A stretch of DNA of 64,000 bases from Sabethes cyaneus (taxonomy: Eukaryota; Arthropoda; Insecta; Diptera; Culicidae). The translations under genes were made by a program, and so were the position numbers. Every line of letters starts with the position of its first letter. Position 1 is the first letter of the stretch. The stretch spans positions 149,340,043-149,404,042 of the forward strand of contig NC_071353.1 of NCBI RefSeq assembly GCF_943734655.1, given 5' to 3'. Below the pieces are notes generated by a model. The model did not search any database. It had not been told where the DNA came from and saw only the letters and a program-made list of their open reading frames with translations. Positions 1 to 11,599 of this stretch are shown piece after piece.

Positions 1-640
1 GAAGAAGCTTAGACATAACGGCGGTATTTCGTAGGACGTTTTCTACAAAGATGCTTGCACGGACTCCGCGGCAGCTGTTGCTGAACTTTTTGCTAAGCTC
101 ACCGGCATAGCGCATTACAACATGTGTCTATCACACTTTCGTCCGTAGATCCGGACGGTTTGCCACCATCGTTCGTTATGCAATATGTTACATCGCTCGC
201 TTCACCCGTGTCAATCGTCTTAAATCGTTCACTAGACTGTAGTATTCTTCCAAATATCCACGGCATTGAAAACTATCGCAGAATTTCAATTCTTTGGTGT
301 TTTCCAAGGTATTGAAAGGAGAAGACAGGTTGATGCGATATACATCGACAATATTCCATGCGGACTGGCAGTGCAAAAAAATGAAATGCATGAAGTTACT
401 AAACTGGGCGAAAAGTGGATCCAATTATACCTAACTGAACGCTCCAATTGTGGCAGCACCAATAGTACTAATTCGGCTTGTTTCGAGATGTAATTCGATG
501 TGCCACAAGGTAGTCATCTGGGATCCTCGATGTTGTATTCTTTGGTAACTAGTAACTGAGCAGCTGGTGTTCGTCGATAACTTAAACACTGCAATCAAGA
601 GCGGACTTGACGGTTGCACCCTCTAACGCACGCGATATTG
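1..640 (+). pseudogene. Decayed non-LTR retrotransposon reverse transcriptase fragment
   Basis: Reading across two forward frames gives a chain of reverse-transcriptase landmarks. First is an AELFAKL-type stretch (about 85-110), then DGLPP...PVSIVLNRSL and NYRRISIL (about 150-300), the RT fingers region. Next come YLTERS (about 408-425) and VPQGSHLG (about 500-525), which leads into the palm. The order and spacing match jockey/CR1-type LINE RTs. The frame shifts near 290, a stop follows Met at 490, and no catalytic FADD box is recognisable, so the copy is dead. It continues off the left edge of the window. The clade is uncertain. Confidence 0.7.
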
Positions 641-2580
641 ATTCTCTCTTCCGATGGTGAACTCTAAATGGTACGGAAGTTAACGTAACGAAATATTGCG
701 TCATATCTTTTAGCTGTCCATGTGGGGTATGTGCTACCGTGTTTTCAATGAAAATGGGAACAAGAGTAAAATAGATTGTCTGTACGACTCCAAGTTGAAA
801 ATATAACAATATATAAATAAATAAAAAGTACCAACTGAAAGCGGATAGTGGCGGAACAGAACAGAGGCGGTCAACGTGCAAGATGGTTCCACCAGAGGTC
901 GAACGTGATTTGCGACCTCTGAGACGACTAGAAATTTAGCGACGTGAAGGCAGACAACTGCTTGAAACAGCACGAGCTGCCACCCAGATTGTTTTTTATA
1001 CTAGTACACCTCCCCTTTTTCGGAAGAATGGTGAATCCACTCCAGACAGAGTTAGATTTTTTGCGAACAATCATTTTCATTTTAAACCAGTTTTACTAAT
1101 AGTCGTTGCATTGTTTGATTTGTATGTCTAATATTACGATCAAGTAACCAAAAGTGTTTTGACGTAGGATTACGTCTTTGATTTCCATCCTAGGGTGTAC
1201 TGTTGTAGAAGAACGAAAAAGGGAACATGCAATGAAAAGAGGTTACGTTTTGCACGCTTATTACTCAGGACATTCCTTAATAGATTCTGGTTTTAATCGG
1301 GTAATATCAGACATTACGATTGATTGGAATGAGCATTGCTGACTTACCGTAGCGATAATGATGATTCCATCCCAAACAACAATGTAAGTTTTATTGTTTG
1401 TATTGGGGGTTTTCTTGACCAATTAAGGTCTTAAATGCCATCATAAGAGTGTAATAAAACCCAAATTGTTACTTGCGATACCACAAGCAGTGCAGTTTTA
1501 CAGCTGTGCTGGGGGTATCAATTTACGCTCATATCAGCCTGTTTGGACTGTCGATGGATCAAGTGGTTCCTGTACCATCGACGTTTTTGCTTTTGCCATC
1601 GATCGCTCAAGAAGGTAGCTGCAAGATTTGATTGGACACTGCCACGCTTTAATGTCAAGCGTTCCGCTTCGATTCCAAAATGGCACGGCGAATGTTGGTG
1701 TTATTGGCCTGGAACTTCTAAAGAAGGAAGTTAAGCACATAACCGAAATTGCTCGGTCAATGCCAATCAGTCCTTAGTAATTGAAGATGAAACAAGTTTT
1801 TCTACACTTTTTTTCTTCTTGGTGTGTCTTCGGAATTTTTGTTCGAATGAATACCACAGAGAACAGACTATCCCAATAAAAAAATATGTATGTACCTTTA
1901 TCTACATTACATTGTGCTGGAGTTACATAGTAGCGATGGCAGCGACATCAAATTTTAATTTGCCACTTACTGCTCGAGGGGTGCTCCATCGAAGGATTAC
2001 TCGTTGATTCTCGTCAATTACCCATTAATCTGTTCTCTGTGTGAATACCGTCCGGAATCTGGAAGTGTCAAAAGATAGACATAATTTATGATGAAAAGTT
2101 ATGATAAAACTCAACAAACTAACTTTTTGTGTTAGGACCTAGAAACATTGTTTCTTCGACAAAGTTTTAGAAAATACAAAAGTAAACATCTTTGTTGAAA
2201 AAATGACATTTCTGTCGCTAACGAGTACAGAGTTATAGAGATTTTTCTTTGGAAGTCCCAAAATTAGTTTTTCATCCTTACCTTTTGTTAGTTGCAATCT
2301 ACAATACGACATTGTTTCAGACAATTACAGAAGTACTCCAAACATACATGTTTGCAGAAGACATCAGTTAATCTCTAGGGAATTGCCTTGCAAATTTAAC
2401 CTATATTTTTCCTTAAATTTAGGAACCTACACGGTACAATGAGGCAACTGAAAACCAACGTTGCCGGACTTCGCTTCGATAAAAAATCCATAGTTTCGCC
2501 ATCACCGCAGAATTTGGTTTCAAAATTCAAGGACGGCTACTCTCGACTTGCGTAATTGATCTTTCAACATCATTCGCCTT
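641..2580. other. Spacer without a recognisable gene; LTR-like remnant near 1000
   Basis: I see no supported gene. About 1000-1085 ('acacctcccccttttt' followed by 'cggaagaatggtg') resembles 4830-4925 and looks like the polypurine tract of a minus-strand LTR element next to an LTR end. About 1158-1178 holds the near-palindrome TGACGTAGGATTACGTC, seen again at 54035. A coding-like stretch at about 1619-1777 (+) reads as 52 non-stop codons of ordinary composition, but I do not recognise it. The rest is AT-rich and featureless. Confidence 0.5.
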
Positions 2581-4450
2581 TCGTCTTTGCCTACCGTCGT
2601 TTGTTTTTTTTTTGTTTTTTTGTCTTTAGTTCTGTCCTTTTGTCGCTTTTTCGTTGTCTTTGCAACGTCTGTTAGTCGTCTTCACCTGGCTTTCTTTACA
2701 TCGTCTTTTTGTCACCTTTTAGTGTAATTTATTTTCTTTTGCGGTGTTTTGTTTGTAGTTTTTTTGGCATTTCATGTCGCAATTTTACCGTCTCCTTATT
2801 GTCTCTTCATCGTTTTTTCCGCGTCTGTTTTTTCGGCGATTTTATTATCTGTTTGTTATCATCTGTGTAGTTTTTTTTGTCGCCATTTGTCTGTTTTTTT
2901 TCATCGTCTTTTGGCCTACTCGTCAGCTTTTCGCCGTCTCTACATCGTCTTTTTGTCGTCTATTTGCCAGCTTTGTTCGTCTTTTTTCATCAGTCGGTCG
3001 TGTTTTTGTTGTGTTTTGTTGGTCTTTTTGTCATCTGTTACTCGTATTTTCGTTGTTTTTATCATTTTTTGCCCGCTGTATTCGGCGGCTTTTTGCCACT
3101 TTTGTCTTCTTTTTTATAGTCCTTCTGTCGTATTTTCGTCAGCTTTTCGTTGTCTTTTTGCATGTTTTGCCGCCTTTTAATTGCCTTTGCCGTTTTTGTC
3201 TCTGACATTATAATGTCTTTTCGTCGTCTTTGAATAGTATTTTTTATATTTCCGGCGTACGTTTGACGTCTTTCGTCAATGTTTCATCGTCTTTTCGTCA
3301 TCCTTTCATCACATTTTCGTAATCTTTACGCCGTCTTTACGTCATCTTTTATTGTCATTTATTGTCGTCTTTTGTTGTTTTTGGCGTCTTTTTGTCGTCT
3401 TTTGTAGTTTTTTAGCATTTCATTTCGCTTTTTTACCGTCTTTTTATTGTCTCTTATTCGCCCTTTCTGTATCTATTTATAGTTTATTTTGTCGATTGTT
3501 CTTATCAATGTAGCATTTTTGTCTGTGCTTCTTTGGTATTTGTTCGGCATCTTTTGGTTTTATTTTTGTCGCTTTTTGTCTTTTTTTCATCGTCTTTTAG
3601 TCTACTTGTCGGCTTTTCGCCGCCCTTTACATCGTCTTTTTGTTATCTATTTGCCGGCTTTTCGTCGTTCTTTGTTAGTATTTTTTCATCTTTCTGTCGT
3701 GTTTTTGTTGTCTTTTCTTGGTCTTTTTGATCTTTTTGCCGTGTTTTTGTTGTCTTTTCTTGGTCTTTTTGTCATCTTTTACCCGTATTTTCGTTGTTTT
3801 TGGCATTTTGTCTTCTTTTTTACTGTCCTTCTGTCGTATATTCGTCAGCTTTTCGTTCGTCTTTTTTTTTCATGATGTGCCGCATTTCCGACGCTTTCTA
3901 ATTGCCTTTGTCGTTTTTGTCGCTGTTGTAAAATCTTTTCGTCGTACGTCTTGTAGTCGTATTTTTATATTTCCGTCGTGCCTTTGCCATCTTTCGTCAA
4001 CTGTTTATCGTATTTGCGCTATCTTTTCATCAAATTTTGCCATCTTTTCATCGCATTTTCGTCATCTTAGTTTTTTGTCGCTTTTTTCATCGTCTTCTGG
4101 TCTATTTATCATTACTTTTTCGTCATATTTTGCTCGTCCTTTCTAAGTCTGTTTGTCGCCTCATTGTTTTTGATAATTTTTTTTGGGCATATTTTGTCGT
4201 TGGTGGTTTTTGCCGTTTTTGTCTTCTTTTTTATCGTCCTTCTGTCGTATATTCGTCGTATATTTTAAACGTATTTGTCGTTCTTTCGCTGTTTCGGGGT
4301 CTTCGTCGCCTTTGCATCGTATTTTCATTATATTTCCGTCCCATATCTCTTGTCTTTGGTCAACTTTTCATCGTATTTTCGCCATCTTTTCAGCGCTTTT
4401 TCACCACCTTTTCAGCGCTTTTTCGCCATCTTTCCTATTGACAGTATGGC
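2580..4450 (+). repeat. T-rich 'cgtcttttt' degenerate satellite with ~0.7-kb higher-order copies
   Basis: About 1.9 kb of almost A-free plus strand is built from degenerate short units such as cgtcttttt, tttttgtcgtc and ttttcatcg. A higher order is visible: 'tcatcgtctt' followed by a 'cta(c/t)tcgtcggctttt'-type stretch recurs near 2901, 3587 and 4087. 'gtcttctttttta' followed by 'gtccttctgtcgta' recurs near 3104, 3810 and 4221. 'gtgtttttgttgtcttttc' occurs twice within 45 bp near 3700-3770. Long forward frames here encode only Phe/Ser/Val/Leu/Cys-rich nonsense because the strand lacks A, so I do not call them genes. Confidence 0.85.
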
Positions 4451-5340
4451 AGTAAGCCTTCCTTTATTAATTCGCGCATTAGAATAAAACTTCTTTAGTA
4501 TTCTGTTCGTTTCTTTCTCTTAGAAGAACTCTATAAGAAACTTGTGTAGCGGCTCCTAAAGTATAAAGTTATGCCTTTTGAGGTATTATTGTGTAGCCTG
4601 TAGCTGCATGAAGCCTACTCGGAATTTTTGTAACTGAACGAAAATTGGTGAATCGAGTAGATCTATTTCACCAATTCCGTTTTGAATTCCGCTGAACCAA
4701 ATTTGGTATAATTCTGGTCTAAATATAGGCCTCCACAGACCAGAAGATGCGCTGTTGGTAGACAAATTGCACTACATTCGCTGTCCTAGGTCATGCCTGC
4801 TTCTAGCGCACGCTTCTAATTTTATTCATTTTACTACACCGCCCCCCTTTTGGAAGAATAGTGTAATCACTGCAGTCAAACCTAATTTTTTTTTTGCGAA
4901 TGCATTCAATCATCTTCATATTTCACAAGCTTAATGATCAAAAGCAAATTGATTTTTTTGTGTAAACAATTGTTGCACTCACCGCACTCAGGTCGTTGCG
5001 GCCAAGTCTCGCCTTTCCAACGTCTGAAGGTTCTTCATTTATCGAATCGTTGCTGTCTGAATTTAAAGTTTTCTCCAATTTCATTTTCGAAGTTTGTTTT
5101 TTCGACATTGTAAAACTTCCGGAGCCAGTAGTGCTGTTAATGTTCCCATTTATTTAAGATATTTCCTTGATTTAGCTCTCACGAATAGTGAATAATTGGA
5201 GATTCTTCATAGGGATTTTGGGTCCCCTGCTTTGATTATCATTTCCAGTAAGATCAGGATTGGCTTCTGCAAAAATCCGTCACTGACGGTAGAGTGTGCT
5301 TCCACTGAATAATATCGGACTGAAAAGTTTTTGATGTTGG
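4451..5340. other. Non-coding spacer, putative intron; LTR-like remnant at 4830-4925
   Basis: No gene is seen. About 4830-4925 ('actacaccgccccccttttt' then 'ggaagaatagtgtaatcac') is a diverged copy of 1000-1085. The stretch ends in the polypyrimidine tract and AG (5341-5357) used by the next feature, so it is probably the end of an intron on the plus strand. Confidence 0.45.
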
Positions 5341-5357
5341 TTTTTTTTCCTTTGTAG

Positions 5358-5418
5358 AACGTCAGACATCTCCCGGGAGGACTCGGAAGAGCCGATGGAT
5401 CAGGACGAATCGAAGTAA
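5358..5418 (+). CDS. Terminal coding exon of an unidentified gene
   Basis: A strong acceptor (tttttttttcctttgtag, AG at 5356-5357) is followed by one split-codon base and then TSDISREDSEEPMDQDESK and TAA (5416-5418). The peptide is acidic, Ser/Asp/Glu-rich and coding-like, typical of the C-terminal tail of a regulatory protein. Upstream exons are not recognisable in the window and must lie to the left of it or be hidden in the repeats. The extremely long, compositionally distinct A-rich stretch that follows supports reading this as a last exon plus 3'UTR. I cannot name the gene. The reading is an inference from one splice site and 20 codons and could be chance. Confidence 0.45.
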
Positions 5419-7771
5419 ACTGACTGACTGGCCTGCCAGCCGAAAGCGAGTTTTTTTTTGTGGCAGTTCGTTCTCCAGGTCCCGCCGCGCAGCAGCAGGA
5501 GCAGTGGTGGTGTGCAGCGTGCAGGTGTCGCCGCTACCGACCGTAACCGCCGAGTACAAAAGTACCAAGAGATAAGTACCGTTTTGTTTCGCCGCACGCA
5601 CGGCACGCATTATGTGTGCATTATTAGTTTCGATCGTCGGTCGAACGAAAGGCCACAGTCAGCGCGGAAGATCTGGGATAGAACGAACGAACAATTTTTG
5701 TTTTCTATCGACGACATAAAATAACAACACACACATACAGTCAGACATACAAAATGAAAAAAATACCTAAATGTAACAATGTTTGGATGTGAAAACTGAA
5801 ACTAGGAAATGTTACCTCGTTCGTTGTGTGAGGGGGGGGCAATGAGCAAATTGCGTGTTTTAAAGCAGAAACAAAAAACAAGGCTAGATACACAACAAAT
5901 TTACACGGAGAAAAAGAGCGGTGACCGTAGGAGATAGAGCAGATTATGAACGTTATTTATAAAGAACTGAGTTATTTTCTAGCATATTTTTGGTAGAATA
6001 TGAATCCGGTAGTTTCGCGCCCCCAGTTTGGAGGAACGTGGGCGAGAACCATTTGTAACGTTAAAACAGAGACGAAAAAAAAAATGAAAAAAACACTATT
6101 ATTCAGGGAAATATTTGCGTGGTTTATAGAGGGAGATGTTCTCCGAACGAATCGTCCGGAACGGACGCCATCGGTTCGGAGTTTATTTTGTCGTTTAGGA
6201 ACTTTCTATCAATGGAGAAGATTTAGAAGAAGAAAACAATCCTCTTAGTACGGGTCGCGAATGGCGCGAATGGATGCGTTTGGCAAACAGTTTCCAACAA
6301 GCAGTTTCGTTTCGCGTTGCCCTTCGCGAAGCGGTATGCTTTGGTGAAAGTATATAAATTCGCGGGACAGGATAGGATCAGGTAGTTTAGAAGAATTTTA
6401 AATTGTTGTTAGGGGAAGTAAAAAGTTTTTTTGCTCGACGAAGGCAAGCTGAAACCGCAGGTTGGAACTGTCGGTGAGTATGTTTTGAACCAGTGGAAAA
6501 GTTCGGCTTTAATTTTGTTTTTCCTAACTTACTCGTTGTTAGCTGTGTCGCACTGTGAACGAATACTAAGAGGAAGACAAATATTTTGCTGTTTGCTAAA
6601 CTTGTGAATGTGAAGGCAACCTCGATGGAAATGTTTGTTCTAAAACCATTATTCAACAATTGAATATTACAACAAAAAAGAAGAAAAAAGTAGTTGAACA
6701 AAAAAAAAATTAGAATTCTTATTAACAAGAGATAAAAAAAGTACGTTTGTTTTACAAAATGCAAATAAAACGGTAATTACAAAGTAATTTTTATAGAAAG
6801 CTAACTAGTTGATAGTTGTTGCCTCAGAAAGTCAAACTAACTTTGGGGTAAAATGATTTTCCTATACATTTCTGACAGTTAAAATCGCGTATTTTTATCA
6901 CTCTTTTTTTCAAGAAATATTTTGAATTAAAACCAATTCTTCCATAGTCATTTTTCTCCCAGAGCCGTTGGAGCTCTTACGAAATAGCAAAAAAAACCCT
7001 AGAAATCCTCTTACAGAGTCTCAGAAGATTTTGCTCAACCCATCCACTGTATGCTTCGCCCTGAGCCACCATAATTATGCTTCAAAGTAAAACGACAAAA
7101 GAATAGTGCTGCTAACCAGTAGTATGTCAGTCCACACGAGAAACAAAAAAAAACGTTATAACTGCTGCCATCAAACAATAATCTAATACCTAACAAAGGA
7201 ACCTAAACCCGCGCTGAAACAAACAAACATTAAAAAACAACCTATTGAGTGTCACAGAGAACGTGTGTTTTTAGCTACCGTACTAAATAAGCAACTGAAT
7301 GTGCAAGAGTAAAACATAAAAAAAATATGGCAAAACCTAAATTTCAACAGAGAAAAAATATTTATAGTGAATATTAAAAGAAAAAAAAACAAAAGAACAT
7401 CCGAACAAGCGAATAAGAAACTATTTTTAACAGTTTATCTTTAAATAAATGTTGAGTGACCTTAATGTATACCAACGAAACAAAACAAACAAAAAAAACA
7501 AAACAAAGAAATTAAAGCAGATTATAAGAAACAACAGAATTTATAAGCTTTCAAACAAAACAACGGCGGAGAAGAAAAAGAAGGAGAACGAGAGATACAA
7601 CCAACCAACCAACCAACACACAGACACACACAATGTTAGAACATTTGAACGTTTAGAAATATTTGAACAGATTTTTGCCTATACTGTTATCGCAAAGCAC
7701 ACACACACACTCACACACTTACAGACACATTTGAAATACAAACACAATTAAGCCTGTCATAGGGGGAGGCC

Positions 7772-7829
7772 CCTATTATGGGGGTCGAGTCGAGCCAGGT
7801 GATTCGGTCGACTCGACCCACGTAATAGG
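7772..7829 (+). promoter_or_regulatory. Strong RNA hairpin in the putative 3'UTR
   Basis: GGGTCGAGTCGA (7782-7793) and TCGACTCGACCC (7808-7819) are perfect inverted repeats around a 14-nt loop. The stem continues outward with CCTATTA...TAATAGG, giving about 22 paired positions with 2-3 mismatches. GC-rich pairing in an A-rich context would fold in RNA. Function is unknown. Confidence 0.5.
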
Positions 7830-8368
7830 ACTGACCATTGAAGGCACGCGGGTTTGTCCGTATCTATTTTTGCCCGGTGGAAAGGTACCATTGAACCGTT
7901 CAAAGTTTATCCTTAAATCGTGTTGTTATTTTTGTGAGTCCGATTGTACTAAAAAAAAGCTATCACTCAACCCGAACCCGCTGGATTCTACTAGAGAGCT
8001 AGTTTTTTTTGCGGGCGTTTATCAACAAAGTGTACTAAACAGAACACGCAAGCGCTTTGTGAGCGTGTGTGTAACTACCGTAGATGAAAGATGCGGCAGA
8101 CACAGACAGACAGAGCAGAGAGCAGAGTATATTCTTAAATATTTTGTACTAAAAACTTCGGCTTGCCGAAAAAAAGAGCAGAACAGCAAAACAACACAAC
8201 CAATAGTTTGTAGTGAAGATTTGTCAAGTGCTGGACACTTTTTTTGTCTTTTTGTTGAAATTACACAGAACACACACACACACTCACACTCATTCACACA
8301 TAACTAATAATATAGATGATGATGATGATGATAAAGATGCTGATGATTGTGCAGTGAATTAACCGAAA

Positions 8369-8400
8369 CTCGCAGCCAGCAGCCAGTGGGCGGCTGCGAG
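8369..8400 (+). promoter_or_regulatory. Second perfect-stem hairpin in the putative 3'UTR
   Basis: CTCGCAGCC (8369-8377) and GGCTGCGAG (8392-8400) pair perfectly around a 14-nt loop, the same loop length as the hairpin at 7772-7829. Function is unknown. Confidence 0.45.
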
Positions 8401-9150
8401 ATGTGATATTGTTTTCTTAACAAAAAAAAACTTTTAATAACGAAGAAAATTTGCATTTCTACTTTCCCTGCATCCCAAACAACAACTACAACAACAACAT
8501 TTCATGCTTCCCGTTTGTTTTTTATCATCCCACTTCTCTCACATTATTATCCCACTGAATCGAAAAAATTATCGTCGAAACACTTCGAAGTCACACGAAC
8601 ACACTAACACAGCGGAAACAACAGAACAAAAAAAAACAACAACAAACAACCAACAGTTGTTTGTTGAAAGAAACATTTGATGAAACGAATGAATACGCTT
8701 TTGTTGTATCACTAAGTAACAAACAAAACAAAACAAAACAAATGTAGTAGGAGAATTAAAAGTAAAAAAGAAAACCTCAAACAAAACAAACCAACTCATA
8801 TTTAGCAAAACAGAAAACCGAAAGAAAAAAAAACGAAAACAAAAACAAATGAAAGGAAAGCGAAGAAAATACACTTTTGGAAACTAGTAGACGTTAAGGA
8901 ATTTAAGAGAAAAAAACACGTAAGCCAGAATTAAAAATCAAACATTCCTCTTTTAAAGAAAGTAATTTATATGTATAGAAAAACCGCAAAGGAAGAGAAA
9001 AGCAGGAGAAGAAGAAGAAAAAAGCTATTGGAGAGAATGCACACACTTTACGAATGTTTATTTTTAGTTAACTCACTGTCTAAGTTTAAGCAATGTTACA
9101 AACAAACAAAAGAAAGAAGAAAAAAGAGAAAAAACTACGACAATAAGTTG

Positions 9151-9158
9151 TGTAAATA
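9151..9158 (+). promoter_or_regulatory. Pumilio-type motif TGTAAATA
   Basis: The 8-mer matches the UGUANAUA Pumilio recognition consensus and lies in the putative 3'UTR on the sense strand. A single 8-mer in A-rich DNA is weak evidence. Confidence 0.25.
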
Positions 9159-10858
9159 GTTGAAAACCCTGTGGGCTTTCGCCGGTAGGGTGGTTCGATC
9201 GATCGCGAATGTCGCGTTCCCCCAGCCCCGTTCCCATCCCCGTTCGGCTCTCGCCACTCGGCTCAGCGTGACGTGCAAACGAGTCCCCGACCGCCGCGGA
9301 AACTACCGTTGAATAAGCCAGTTCTTTTTATTTTTTGCATCCATCTGTCATCACGGTCGCCATGTCGGTCACGCGGTCGCCATGTTGCAAGTGCCGAGAG
9401 GAATTATCGTATTGAGGAGAGAGAGGAGCGAGCTCTCCAAAAGCTAACAAACCAAAGCCAAATTTCCGTGCGCTGTGGTGGCTCGTTTGAATGTCGCCTG
9501 AACCGAAAGAAAAACCTCCTGGTCGCGGAGACGGGGGTTCGTCGAGCACGTTTGAAATATTTGCCATATATTAGTTACACGGAGCACCACCCTACCGTGT
9601 TGGCTTCCCTATTTCCTTATGTTAGACTAACGGTACTCCTTTCATTACTATTATTATTATTATTATTATATTATTATTATTACCATTATTATTATTATTT
9701 AGCTATATAGAGAGCGTTCAATTTTATTCAACTGTTGCTGTTTATATTTTTTGTACTAAAACGATTGAAACAGAGTTTATTTTGTTTCCGAAACAAAACA
9801 CTCCTCCATAGAAGAAGCAAAAAAAAAATCATCAAAACAACACCCTACACACAGATACAGAAGAGGAAAAACGAAACACTCCTAGAGTGACGACATCAGA
9901 AGTCGGGACAGACGCGAAACGATTAGCTAGTAAAATTTATACCGGCGAGGGTGCGCTTGACCCCGCGCTCTCCCGTGTGAACGAGTGCAAAACAAAACAA
10001 AACAAAAGAACAGAGAAATAAGTAGGAAGCGATACGAGTAAAGTAGATCGATCTATTTAAGACAAACAGAGAGAGAGAAAAAAAAACTATGTGCAACTAT
10101 AGTTAGGATATAGGCTGAAAGCTATTTGTTTATGGTCGTCGTCGTCATAGTCGGAACTAAGAAAGTATAGGAATGTGATGGTATATTTTTTTTGGCTCGC
10201 AAAATTTTGTACCACAACGCAAAGCCAGATCAGATCAGATCAGATCGGAACGGTCTTCTCATTTTACACACAAACATACACTCGAACACATCAAAACCCA
10301 ATTCTCTCTTATTATTCGCGATCATCATCCTAAGTAGAGTTCAACAACATGCCCGTATTAAAATACGTACTAAATCTAAGAAGAAGAAAAAAAAGTCACG
10401 TGGAAACAACCGCCCAATCTTGCTGTACTAATGACCTGTTCTAATAAACAAAAACAAAACAAAAAAAAAACTGTACTAAAAACGATTAGGAAGCACAACA
10501 ACCGCAACCAAAATGTGTGGTAAAATAACGAGAGAAAGAGAGACAGAATCAGACAGACAAACAATCAGATTTCAATCTCGTAGCAAACAAAAAACCAATC
10601 AAATGAAACGGAAACAGAGGATGCGTTGAATGGTTTGAAACACAATAGAAAGAAAGAGCCGAAGCAAGCAAGGAATAGAATTCCTTGACAAAAAAAACAA
10701 CAACAAATGGCGAAAGAACAAATCGAGCGTCGAGAAGAGTAGGAGTATGAAAAAAAAACCTGTTGTAGAAATCAGTAAGGAGACAACCAACCAACCAACA
10801 AACAAACAAACAAACAAACATACATTGATGATGATCGTTTTGTGTTACACGGAAATTA

Positions 10859-10864
10859 AATAAA
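10859..10864 (+). terminator. Candidate distal polyadenylation signal AATAAA
   Basis: AATAAA lies at the right end of the A-rich strand-biased block, just before composition changes and transposon-derived repeats begin. It is therefore a plausible end of the long 3'UTR. Confidence 0.35.
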
Positions 10865-10905
10865 TATGCGAGAAAGCAAAAGGAAAAAGGAAACAAACAC
10901 ATTTC

Positions 10906-11224
10906 ACACACGACACCGAAAGAAAGCCACTATCCGCTTCCAACATAATCCCCGTTATGTTCTTTCTGATCATAATGGGCTAACATAAACTAAACGGGCA
11001 ATAAGCGGCTGACTGACTCAGTGATGGTGTGGAGACAATTCCATGTCAACCGTTCAAGGGACGTAATTCTTCAAACGGTTACGTTTCTCGAACGCGCATG
11101 ATTAGAGATCAGAGAAAATTGTGGCGTTTCTAGAACGCGGACACTATAGGAAAAGCAACCTATTGTGGACCATGGGGACCGAAATAGGTTGGTTACCCTA
11201 CACGCTAACCACCTTCTAAATGCC
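10906..11224. other. Spacer; nothing recognised
   Basis: Ordinary composition, with no open frame of interest and no repeat ends that I can place. Confidence 0.4.
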
Positions 11225-11560
11225 GGAAAAGGTCGAAAAAAAAGTCCCAAATTATGCTTCTTTTTTGGCCTTTTCCGACCTTATTAAGGGGTTTGGAGCG
11301 ATTCTGAGCTTCATTTGGGATCACTTTCCTTGCGGGCCATTTCCGGCCTTATTGACCCCTTTAAGGTCTACATCATTTTTAGCACAGCAAAATTCACTAA
11401 AATGGCCGTGTCTTTTTTATCTTTCAATATTTTTTCACCAAATTTGGGAATTTTGCCGAAAATAATTTCTATTTTCATCACTACCTATAAAAAAGGATTT
11501 CTGTCTGTCTGTCTGCCTGTCTGTCCGTATGTTCCTTATAGAATCGAAAACTACTGAACC
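11225..11560 (-). repeat. Dispersed repeat family copy (inverse of 19405-19705) with CTGT microsatellite
   Basis: The sequence includes the 'aggggtttggagcgattctg' unit, a gatgtagacctta-type core read in reverse, and 'tttcaccaaatttgggaat'. It ends in a (CTGT)n run at about 11501-11530. It matches 19405-19705 in the opposite orientation. No coding content. Confidence 0.65.
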
Positions 11561-11599
11561 AATCGGCGTGAATGTGGAGGTTTTTGGGGTCAGGAAAGG

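Larger units (their letters stand above)
5419..10905 (+). other. Probable ~5.5-kb 3'UTR (A-rich, simple repeats, no ORFs)
   Basis: From the stop at 5418 to about 10.9 kb the plus strand is strongly A-rich, with many aacaaaacaaaac, aaaaaag and gaaacaaac runs and with CA, CCAA, GAT, ATT and CAAA microsatellites (about 7601-7612, 7700-7730, 8266-8285, 8315-8333, 9645-9700, 10785-10820). No transposon ends or convincing reading frames occur, unlike the rest of the window. One continuous strand asymmetry over 5 kb suggests a single transcribed unit, as in long 3'UTRs of insect neural or regulatory genes. AATAAA hexamers occur at 6764, 7444, 10443-10448 and 10859-10864. The last suits a distal cleavage site, the others proximal sites. 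Confidence 0.45.

Noticed and set aside
1619..1777. 52-codon open stretch with protein-like composition
   Set aside because: No family recognised, preceded by a stop and lacking neighbours; may be a decayed retroelement but I cannot support it.
2749..4487. Several long plus-strand frames (up to ~143 codons) rich in Phe, Ser, Val, Leu, resembling membrane proteins
   Set aside because: They overlap in all three frames across a low-A simple repeat; lack of stops follows from base composition. No conserved domain.
5838..6380. Core-promoter-like 'gtatataaattcg' at about 6350
   Set aside because: Could be a TATA box, but no initiator or downstream ORF is convincing and the area fits a 3'UTR better.
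7449..9159. Lys/Asn/Thr-rich open frames in the A-rich block
   Set aside because: Composition-driven; no domain, and the block reads better as untranslated RNA.
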